DNA of 64,000 nt, from contig RPFO01000079.1 in assembly GCA_009746045.1 (NCBI GenBank), positions 3,208,285 through 3,272,284 of the forward strand, written 5' to 3'. The stretch's first letter is position 1, and every line of letters begins with the position of its first letter. The stretch is from Mesostigma viride. Lineage: Eukaryota > Streptophyta > Mesostigmatophyceae > Mesostigmatales > Mesostigmataceae. A program made the translations under genes and the position numbers. The notes under the pieces are model-generated. The model had not been told where the DNA came from and made no database searches. It worked only from the letters and a program-made list of their open reading frames with translations. Shown piece after piece: positions 57,501 to 64,000 of the stretch.

Positions 57501-59663
57501 GCGTGGGTCGCCCTCTCGGCCTGCACGTACTGCGTTGATGCGAAAAAATCAGGAAAGCATAACCAAAAGGAATAAAGTAAATGCCGATTGAGAAACGCCG
57601 GCCGTCGCAACCTACATGAAACCTGAACCTCAACATCAAAGCCCCCCTCACGACAGAGGTATACTTACCTCGTTCCCCTTAACAATGATATGAAAAAATC
57701 AGGAAAGCATAACCGAAAGGAATAAAGTAAATGTCACACTTGAGAAACGCCGGCCGTCGCAACCTAGATGAAACCTAAACCTCAAGATCAGAGCCCCCCT
57801 CACAACAGAGGTACACTTGGCTCATTTCCCTCAACGATGCGAAATCAGGAAAGGAAGTAAGTGTTAGTCAAAAGGAAGTAAGTGTCACACTTGAGAAACG
57901 CCGGCCGTCGCAACCTACATGAAACCTGGACCTCAAGAACAAAGCCCCCCTCACAACAGAGGTAGACTTACCTCATTCCCCTCAACCGCTGCTGCTTCAG
58001 CCGCTTTCTTCGACCCCTTCGCGATCTTCGGAGACTTGTCCCGGCGGGCATCGTGTTCCTTCAACATCTTGATCAGAGTCTTGGCGTCCGCCATCGTCAC
58101 CGTCTTCAGTTTACACTTCCTCTCCTTCCCTTTGCCCTCGAACAGGTTCTCCTCCATCCACTTTATCAAGGCCTTGGCGCTCGGGATCTCCTCAGGCTGT
58201 GTGGCGCCATCGGGCGCGCACGCATTCTTCACGATCAACTCAGCGACTTGATGGAGAGTCATCATCTGGTTCCGTACCTCAGGTGGGGCTGTTTCCGTTC
58301 TCACCTCGGCCACAACCCACTTTGCCAACTTCTTCAGTTGATAAGCATCCGCTTGCTCCTTAAAGCGTGTCATTTTCGCAGTATCGCCGTCGCTTCCACC
58401 CGCGCCCTCTGACACAGGCTCACCGACAGCGATAGCCCCCTCTCCCTGGAGATTTGCCCCACCCTGACGACCGGCTTCCTGCAAGAACATTATCAACGGA
58501 AGATTTTTAATGTAAGAAAAGTGTAGAGAAACGCCGGCCGTCGTAACTCTGTCAATTGAGGACGAACCTAAACTTTCAATTTGTAAGTCAACGGTAACTT
58601 ACCCTTCCCCCCTCTGCAGTGGAACCACCGTAAGATCCACTTCCCCTCCTGTCACCGCCCTCTTGCTGCTCGAACGGACTTCCCTGTAAAAATAGCAAAC
58701 GCGATTGTCCATTCACAAGAAAAAAATTACTACAAAAATAAACAAGGATATACGCACGCAAACCTTTTCAATACAAGTAAACCGGAGAGGAATCTGACGC
58801 ACTCATGTACCTGGGTGCTTCCCGCCATTGAGCGGGCTTCTCTTGCACCAACATCCTCTTGCCGGCCCTGCGAACATTTCAACGGAAAGTAAAAATCCGC
58901 TTAGTTGTCGGAAATGACATGTCTGGCGAATATTGCAAAAAAATGCGTATTGTATTTCACGACATCAATTTAATGGGCGGAGACTTACGAAGATCGGCCC
59001 GCCACCTTCCAAATTGCCCAGCGTCATATCGAAAACATCGAGGACTTCCCCTCCATCGACCCCCTTCCCCCTTCCCCTCTGCCGCGGCGGGGGCATATCG
59101 CCCGTCGCGACCGGCTTGGAAGTCGCGGGGGGATCCCTTGCGGTTGAGGGCACTGCGGCCGACTCGTGCACACTCTCCCCCCTCTTTTGGGCTACTGCGG
59201 CAGGCGCGGCATGGGAGGGCGCGGCGGCTACTGTCTCTGGCGCATTCTGAGCCAACCGACGCAACCTTAGCTCCTGCTGGAGCAGGGTTTCGAAACGAGG
59301 CATGAATGTGCGCTTGGAGGTATAAGGCACCTTGGCGACTTCAGGTTTGTCATTAAGGATGTCTTGGTACAGCGCGAATTGCTGTTCACGAGTGCCATTC
59401 GCGAGTCGCTCAAACCGCTCAATCTGAATCCGCTTAACCGGATCGTCCACCATCTCAAGACCACCGTGGTACTCATCCTTCCCAGTGACCGCGGCAAAGC
59501 TGACACCAGATTCCACCATTGGGGGCGGCGTGCCCTCCCTTGCACGCTTGTGAGGAGGCTGTTGTGGGGAGGCGCCTTGGGCCTGAACTGGTTGCCCTTC
59601 TGACCCTTCCCCCCTAGGGGGAGAGTCGCCGACCACCTGCGATGTAGGGCCGCCCTTTTCCAT
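54287..59663 (-). CDS. Large multi-exon gene of unknown function with Asp/Glu-rich tail
   Basis: Exons: 58989-59663, 58811-58867, 58603-58683, 57972-58478, 56343-57529 and 54287-56086; donors are GTAAG-like except GTACAT after exon 2, acceptors mostly YGCAG, and all introns are phase 0. Exon 5 needs one extra base: its first frame stops at 56888 and the continuing frame opens with an overlapping ATG at 56891, next to a run of seven C (56900-56906). With that the product is about 1435 aa. The N-terminus is Gly/Pro/Gln-rich; the middle is helical with many charged residues. A conserved-looking segment ends RVLLVFGLPAHIRRWKRLV. Then come about 18 Asp (54496-54550) and a Glu/Gly-rich tail. I do not recognise any domain. 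Introns 3, 4 and 5 (before exons 4, 5 and 6) hold one, three and three copies of the 20-base hairpin motif. Confidence 0.7.
56178..56333 (-). repeat. Three tandem hairpin-motif units in an intron
   Basis: Motif copies at 56178-56197, 56245-56264 and 56314-56333, in units of about 68 bp that also share tggcat and aaaacc stretches. They fill most of the 256-bp intron between exons 5 and 6 of the large gene; the copy nearest the donor begins 10 nt from it. Confidence 0.85.
57592..57985 (-). repeat. Three tandem 152-bp units including the exon 4 donor
   Basis: Motif copies at 57592-57611, 57743-57762 and 57895-57914. Each unit also carries a copy of the exon-4 end and donor: the real one is at 57966-57985, a second copy near 57665-57685 keeps an intact GAG|GTAAGT, and a third near 57815 has lost it. 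The unit is about 151 bp. Confidence 0.85.
58528..58547 (-). repeat. Single hairpin-motif copy in intron 3 of the large gene
   Basis: GAAACGCCGGCCGTCGTAAC on the plus strand, about 55 nt from the donor. This copy has T at position 17, which restores pairing with A4. Confidence 0.8.
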
Positions 59664-59712
59664 CTGCAACACAAAACAAAAAAATTGGAAAAAACATACG
59701 AGTCAGCAGGAA

Positions 59713-59845
59713 GATGCGCCCCACGTCGCAACTCAATACAAAAAATGCATCATTATGTCAAGGTACAAACAACGTTATAATTCAGAATGAACAGAGATTC
59801 ATAACAAGAGAACGACGCACTAAAAGATGCGACCGCCGTCGCAAC
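59713..59845 (-). repeat. Two hairpin-motif copies between genes
   Basis: GATGCGACCGCCGTCGCAAC at 59826-59845 forms a perfect 5-bp stem with a 4-base loop. GATGCGCCCCACGTCGCAAC at 59713-59732 is the second. They lie between the stop at 59886 and the ATG at 59663. A possible donor (GTG|GTAACG) near 59935 would make this spacer an intron instead. Confidence 0.8.
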
Positions 59846-59885
59846 TTTCGTCAATTCACTCTCTATACAAACAACTCTATGTCCC

Positions 59886-60620
59886 TCATAAAGAATCAAT
59901 TGGCAAGGAAATGCAAAAAAATTCCGTTACCACCTCCGTCGACCCATAAGTGGTTCGCGAATGGGAAATCGCTGCTGATTTTCGGTCGAGCCCTTCACGG
60001 TATTTTCGAAATCTCGAGGCAAGGTTGCGCGGAAGAGGGCCCCCCTCAATCATGCGTGCGATCGGACTGGCCATGGAAACGGATACCTGGTTCCTGGACT
60101 GCCTTGCACGGTCAACCATCTTGAAACTTCCCCGGAGAAGGAAATCAGACGTCAGACGGTTGAATATGCGAACGTCAAGATTTGACCAACCCATCATCCA
60201 TTCCACCACCTTCTCCGCGGCATCATGGAAGACCTGCCTCTCATCCGCCACTCCTCGAGACCCAAACACACAATCGGCCGTGTTATCGTCGTGCCTCTTA
60301 AGGCGAATGTTCACGTCCTCTTTGTCATCATCCATTTCCGACAGCCGAATTACAGCCCTTTTGGCTCCGTCCACTCCATCCTCAAGAAGGACGTCCATCT
60401 GCGCCCCTCCCACACAATTGTTGTCAACGTATTGTTGCAAATGACGGGAAATCATGTCCTTTCCAAAAGCTACGATGTGTTCCCCACACAGACCCATGTC
60501 GGTAATTGACAGCTTTTTACATTTCCTATCCCGGCACTTCTTTTCGGGATCCTTCTCAAAAATCCGGAAAACAGCGTCCTGATATGGACGTCCCCTTATG
60601 TCGACCGTCAGACTGGACAT
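59886..60620 (-). CDS. Hypothetical protein with MYND-like half zinc module
   Basis: 244 codons from the ATG at 60620. Residues 29-48 contain Cys29, Cys34, Cys45 and His48 in the pattern C-x4-C-x10-C-x2-H (CRDRKC...LCGEH). This equals the first half of the MYND finger of the neighbour at 62234-62989. The rest is charged alpha/beta sequence without a known domain. The ATG directly follows CGCAG, as in the next gene upstream, so it may be a 5-prime-UTR splice acceptor. Upstream TATA-like tataaac near 60655 and a shared CCGGTATGTT precede the start. Function unknown; zinc binding and protein contact are inferred from the motif. Confidence 0.6.
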   Translation of the reverse strand: MSSLTVDIRGRPYQDAVFRIFEKDPEKKCRDRKCKKLSITDMGLCGEHIVAFGKDMISRHLQQYVDNNCVGGAQMDVLLEDGVDGAKRAVIRLSEMDDDKEDVNIRLKRHDDNTADCVFGSRGVADERQVFHDAAEKVVEWMMGWSNLDVRIFNRLTSDFLLRGSFKMVDRARQSRNQVSVSMASPIARMIEGGPLPRNLASRFRKYREGLDRKSAAISHSRTTYGSTEVVTEFFCISLPIDSL

Positions 60621-60735
60621 CTGCGAAACCAGAACATACCGGCCGCGAGTAGTTTATATTATTAAAAAAAACTGGCATTTATTAAGTCATCTTCATCTAT
60701 TTATGCGAGCTAAAATTTGAAGAAAATGCAACAAA

Positions 60736-60895
60736 GAAACGCCCTGGGGCGCAACTTCCTCAACAACCACTTTCTACGTACAAACGAATGGCAATCACAT
60801 CGACTACGATTGTCACTACATACGAATGTCCAGACAATATAATGTGTATGTAGAGGGGGGGCATTCAAGACCAGAGAAACGCCGGCGGGCGCAAC
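60736..60895 (-). repeat. Two hairpin-motif copies between genes
   Basis: GAAACGCCGGCGGGCGCAAC at 60876-60895 begins 5 nt after the stop codon at 60901. GAAACGCCCTGGGGCGCAAC at 60736-60755 is the second. Both can form a 4-bp CGCC/GGCG stem, with loops GGCG and CTGG. Confidence 0.85.
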
Positions 60896-60900
60896 TCATA

Positions 60901-61767
60901 TCAATATAGACTGTCCCGCGACTCGTTCCACTCTCTGCAGGTTTTGCAACAACCGATCGAGCGAACTCTCGGAACCTCTTTCGCCGCCATTTCATCGACA
61001 CGAGCGAACATCTCTTCTTTGGCGGCCACCAACTTTGCCTCCTTGTTGCCGGTGTCAGGATAGATTTCGGACCTCCTCGTCTTCATCGGGGCCACTCTCT
61101 CCAAATACTCTGCACACAGAGAATCCTGCTCCTCCTCCACAATCGCCTTCACGCCGGATACAATCGCTTTGGCTTTTGTTTCCACGCGAAAATCGAACTC
61201 TCGTTGAGTTATCAGCGGAATGTCGGCGAGTGCAAAACACATACGCCGATAAAGTTCGCTTACATCCGTGTCACGCGAGTCGGCAAAAGGTGTCGTCATC
61301 AAAAAGCATCTCAAGCTACTCCAACCATTTTCTTGGGCGCCGGCAACGTAGCCTCCCTTTGCCAAGTCCGCACCTGTCGCGGAGTCTTTGACTATCCAAT
61401 CTTCAAGGAAGTACTCGTCTCCCCTGGTGAAATCAAAATTTACACCCACGACCTCTCCGACAGTCATGTCCAGGCGAAGTCGCAGGGCCCCCCCCGCCAA
61501 TCCAGGTCCGAGGGCGCCCGCCATTCCAAGTCCGCGACTGAGGGCATTTTCGATGTGACGAGAATGTTCTTCGTGCTTTCGGCAATACAAGTCAAATCCG
61601 AGAGCGGTTTTCTTGCAAGTGGACACATCACACTTGCGCGGCGCCCCTATTGAGCGAGCAACACTCTGAATGACAGTGGCAACCGCTTGGTGTTGTTGAA
61701 GTCGTTGCCAATCCTCCATCAGGAGGTGACTAGACGAATCGGACGAATCTTCCGTCGAACCGGACAT
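60901..61767 (-). CDS. Hypothetical protein with MYND-like half zinc module
   Basis: 288 codons from the ATG at 61767 (MSGSTEDSSD). After a Ser-rich start, residues 46-65 carry Cys46, Cys51, Cys62 and His65, again C-x4-C-x10-C-x2-H (CDVSTC...YCRKH). A segment LRLRLDMTVGEVVGVNF ending WIVKD resembles LRVRADACVGAVPLNMNF ending PIVRD in the MYND protein at 62234-62989, so the two look like relatives. Near the end there is a further Cys cluster (CCKTC). The ATG follows TCGCAG. The preceding spacer has the same CCGGTATGTT seen before the next gene. Function unknown. Confidence 0.6.
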   Translation of the reverse strand: MSGSTEDSSDSSSHLLMEDWQRLQQHQAVATVIQSVARSIGAPRKCDVSTCKKTALGFDLYCRKHEEHSRHIENALSRGLGMAGALGPGLAGGALRLRLDMTVGEVVGVNFDFTRGDEYFLEDWIVKDSATGADLAKGGYVAGAQENGWSSLRCFLMTTPFADSRDTDVSELYRRMCFALADIPLITQREFDFRVETKAKAIVSGVKAIVEEEQDSLCAEYLERVAPMKTRRSEIYPDTGNKEAKLVAAKEEMFARVDEMAAKEVPRVRSIGCCKTCREWNESRDSLY

Positions 61768-61878
61768 CTGCGACAAGTTACGATAACATACCGGCCCCGG
61801 AAAATAAAATTCAAAAAACGTTTTGAAATTTTTTTATTGTACTTGTTTATTAATACGAAGGTTTAAATTTGGCGCAAA

Positions 61879-61898
61879 GAAACGCCCCAAGGCGCAAC
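61879..61898 (-). repeat. Hairpin-motif copy after a stop codon
   Basis: GAAACGCCCCAAGGCGCAAC on the plus strand, 33 nt after the stop at 61932. Stem CGCC/GGCG with loop CCAA. Confidence 0.85.
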
Positions 61899-61931
61899 TT
61901 GTCGAACAGCAATATGGCGATAAAACATTAT

Positions 61932-62177
61932 CTATTCAATGTGCGATTGATGTGCTGAAACCTTCCAGACTTTGACACTGTCCGGTATCACCGGACTCGG
62001 ACGAGGAGTCGAGTCGGAAGCGAGCCAGTAATCCTCGACTATTTTTTTGATGTACAATGGAAGACTCCTTCCATTATGTCGAAGTGTGTCGGTCCTTTGC
62101 CTTTTGGCCAAACTCTCCTTAACCTCCACCATTTCCTGCGCGTAGGAGGAAAATGATACGTTATAAACATTAAACAT
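61932..62177 (-). CDS. Hypothetical small basic protein
   Basis: 81 codons from the ATG at 62177, or 66 from the ATG at 62132, which follows a CGCGCAG that could be an acceptor. The protein is basic in its first part (KESLAKRQRTDTLRHNGR) and ends with PDSVKVWKVSAHQ. The KVWKV segment faintly resembles KAWKVFVTN in the small protein at 63058-63297. No known domain. Confidence 0.45.
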   Translation of the reverse strand: MFNVYNVSFSSYAQEMVEVKESLAKRQRTDTLRHNGRSLPLYIKKIVEDYWLASDSTPRPSPVIPDSVKVWKVSAHQSHIE

Positions 62178-62233
62178 TAAACATTAAATATAACATCATA
62201 TAAACAAGTTATTACTCTACATTTCAAGTTTTT

Positions 62234-62989
62234 CTAAGAGGCAGAGCCGTCGTGGAAGTTGAAGGAGAAGTCGACATCAGACCCCATAGTTTTATCCAGT
62301 ATCGTCGTCACGTTAACCCCCCACTTCACCCCTGCCAGCACCTCCCTCGCTTGCCTCAGACGTTCGCATCTATCCTTATGCCTACTCCAGTCCGCACGCT
62401 GGCACTCCTCACTGCAATATCTGGCATCCCTACATCCTCTACACCACTTGATATGAGGTCCTGTTTCGCACCCACACCCCTCCTTGGAGCACTTTCGCGT
62501 ACTACGCATGCGATCCCCATCCCTCACGATCGGGTCAGAGAGCAAGAAAAAGTTCATGTTGAGGGGTACTGCCCCTACACATGCATCAGCCCTCACGCGC
62601 AGAGAATGCGTAACATTCGGGTAAAATGCGCGCCCGTAGGTGCACCCAAGCTGAGCCCCTTCCTCTTCCCCCAACTCTATCTTTGGCCCCTTTGTAATGA
62701 ACGACACCAAAAGGCGGAACTCCGTCCTTGGGTCTATGGGCACTCTTAGATCCATCTGTGGTCTGAAAAAACCCTCTTGAATACAGAAGTTCATATCAGC
62801 TAGCTGGGCGTACATAATTCTCTCCATTTGGCTGAACGAATCAAACGCCAATAAAACGGCCAAGTGGCGGCCTGTCCTCTCCTGCGCGACTCGAACTTCC
62901 TCGAATATGACACGCGACAGAAAGCGAACTTGTTTGAAAACGTTTTGAAGGACGCTTCCGTAGACTTCATTCACGATCTCGGACTCCAT
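62234..62989 (-). CDS. MYND-type zinc-finger protein
   Basis: 251 codons from the ATG at 62989, the first ATG after an in-frame stop. The C-terminal MYND finger spans residues 167-208: Cys167-x4-Cys172, Cys183-x2-Cys186, Cys192-x3-Cys196 and His204-x3-Cys208, with the typical ARYCSEECQRADWSRHKDRC. MYND fingers bind two zinc ions and usually mediate protein contacts, often in chromatin or signalling proteins. No SET or other catalytic domain is present. The N-terminal 160 residues are unrecognised but share a segment with the gene at 60901-61767. The two neighbours with half modules suggest a local gene family. Confidence 0.75.
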   Translation of the reverse strand: MESEIVNEVYGSVLQNVFKQVRFLSRVIFEEVRVAQERTGRHLAVLLAFDSFSQMERIMYAQLADMNFCIQEGFFRPQMDLRVPIDPRTEFRLLVSFITKGPKIELGEEEGAQLGCTYGRAFYPNVTHSLRVRADACVGAVPLNMNFFLLSDPIVRDGDRMRSTRKCSKEGCGCETGPHIKWCRGCRDARYCSEECQRADWSRHKDRCERLRQAREVLAGVKWGVNVTTILDKTMGSDVDFSFNFHDGSAS

Positions 62990-63057
62990 CTTTTTCAGGG
63001 AAAAAACGAACAAAAAAATTCATAAACATTAATTTATTATTTTATAATAACAAGTTA

Positions 63058-63297
63058 CTATTCCTCGGAATAGTTTTTTTTTATCCATTCCACAAACGCG
63101 TTTGTCACAAACACCTTCCATGCTTTCTCAAGAACTTGTCCCCCTGATGTTTTTGAGTATTCAAACTCGTCATCCGAAGAAACCAACTCCGGCACATCCT
63201 CCGAGAGGGTCTCTAAATTGTCATCGGCTTTCCTTTTGCGCTTGTGGTTTCCGAAGCATTTTTTTTGTTCTTCTTCTGACATTTGTTCTGCAACCAT
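63058..63297 (-). CDS. Hypothetical small charged protein
   Basis: 79 codons from the ATG at 63297 to the stop at 63058. A Lys/Arg-rich stretch (KRKRKADD) that could be a nuclear signal is followed by an acidic stretch (SEDVPELVSSDDEFEY) and a helical C-terminus with Trp/Phe. No known domain. It may be a small gene or a terminal exon. Confidence 0.4.
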   Translation of the reverse strand: MVAEQMSEEEQKKCFGNHKRKRKADDNLETLSEDVPELVSSDDEFEYSKTSGGQVLEKAWKVFVTNAFVEWIKKNYSEE

Positions 63298-63408
63298 GGA
63301 GTCATTTCGAGGGGGGTGTGGTTTAACGGGTGCAGATTTAAAGTAATTTGTTTTAGGTGAACGATGGTAAAAACTTCATTAGATATTTTAAACGAACGAG
63401 AAGCAACA

Positions 63409-63811
63409 GAAACGACGGCGGGCGTAACTATCATGGGAAACTTTGATATCACAAGATCACAATGGACACGAACGCGCTGCAACTTTCACGACATATTCTT
63501 CGACATCGAAAATAAAAAAGAAACGACGGCGGGCGTAACTATCATGAAACATTGATCTTACAAGAAGCTGACGGGGATGCAACTTTCACGACAAACACTT
63601 CGACATCGAAGATGCAAAAGAAACGACGGCGGGCGTAACTATCATGGAAAGATTGAGCTTACAAGATGACAAGTTAACTGACGGGGGTGCATCTTTCCCG
63701 AGATATATTTCGACATCGAAAAGGCAAAAGAAACGACGGCGGGCGTAACTAGCACAACCAATGTTGGTCATGTGCTCTTCCAGTAAGACAAGAAACGACG
63801 GCGGGCGTAAC
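63409..63811. repeat. Five-copy hairpin-motif array
   Basis: GAAACGACGGCGGGCGTAAC occurs exactly at 63409-63428, 63520-63539, 63620-63639, 63730-63749 and 63792-63811. The units are about 100-111 bp (the last 62) and also share ctttcacgac and ttcgacatcgaa. This version differs from the copies at 56-62 kb by A at position 7 and T at 17. No gene is seen upstream of 63298. Confidence 0.9.
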
Positions 63812-63877
63812 TATCACACGGTCCAGGAAGAGTGACGTTGGCAGAATTATGGTGTTTGTAAAAGGGGGGGGGGTAAG

Positions 63878-63934
63878 AGGGAGAGGGAGAGAGAGGGAGA
63901 GAGAGAGGGAGGGAGAGAGAGAGAGAGGGGGAGA

Positions 63935-64000
<66 letters not shown>
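63878..64000. repeat. GA/GGGA microsatellite at window end
   Basis: Impure GAGAGGGA that becomes a pure GA repeat running to the window edge. Its true length is unknown because the window ends inside it. Confidence 0.95.

Noticed and set aside
53914-63297. Calling the block a giant-virus insertion
   Set aside because: No capsid, polymerase, packaging ATPase or other hallmark gene is seen, and the large gene has ordinary spliceosomal introns.
63409-63811. CRISPR-like array (regular repeats with spacers)
   Set aside because: Only five repeats, the spacers are themselves similar to each other, and the setting is a eukaryotic nuclear genome.

Overview
This window is nuclear DNA of a photosynthetic, ciliated eukaryote, most likely a green alga. 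Three things point there. A HYDIN gene implies motile cilia with a central pair. A nuclear gene encodes plastid ribosomal protein L13 with a simple N-terminal transit peptide; this gene is plastid-encoded in red-lineage algae and nuclear in the green lineage. Genes are rich in GT-AG introns, have very GC-biased coding sequence (strongest in HYDIN) and carry many simple repeats in introns. I cannot name the genus.

Layout. (1) 727-8650, minus: a complete nine-exon zinc alcohol dehydrogenase of the cinnamyl-alcohol-dehydrogenase type, 360 aa. (2) 10168-17278, plus, divergent from it: a five-exon SLC25 mitochondrial-type carrier, 324 aa. (3) 17.3-20.4 kb: non-LTR retrotransposon fragments and a degenerate tRNA-Pro-like copy. 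(4) 20435-43057, minus: a complete ten-exon HYDIN gene of 5506 aa with one 6.5-kb exon. (5) 43887-46796, plus, divergent from HYDIN: plastid ribosomal protein L13, 221 aa. (6) 47.6-52.2 kb: decayed LINE elements. (7) 52.6-63.3 kb, minus: a compact block of genes I do not recognise. It holds a large multi-exon acidic-tailed gene, several small genes, and three genes sharing a C-x4-C-x10-C-x2-[C/H] zinc module, one of them a full MYND finger. Exon joins in regions 1, 2, 4 and 5 were checked for reading frame and all close exactly.

Block 7 differs from the rest of the window. Its introns and gene-to-gene spacers carry about 17 copies of a 20-base motif (consensus GAAACGCCGGCSGKCGCAAC on the plus strand) that can form a short hairpin with a variable loop. 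Further copies in the opposite orientation lie inside a 72-bp coding repeat. I saw no copy elsewhere in the window. This block is my best candidate for something undescribed.

A second theme runs through the ordinary genes. Introns next to exon edges often contain degraded tandem copies of that same edge, splice site included. I found this in the dehydrogenase, the carrier, HYDIN (several exons) and the unknown gene. Two copies of a TA-flanked MITE and four LINE 3-prime ends with a shared terminal sequence are also present.
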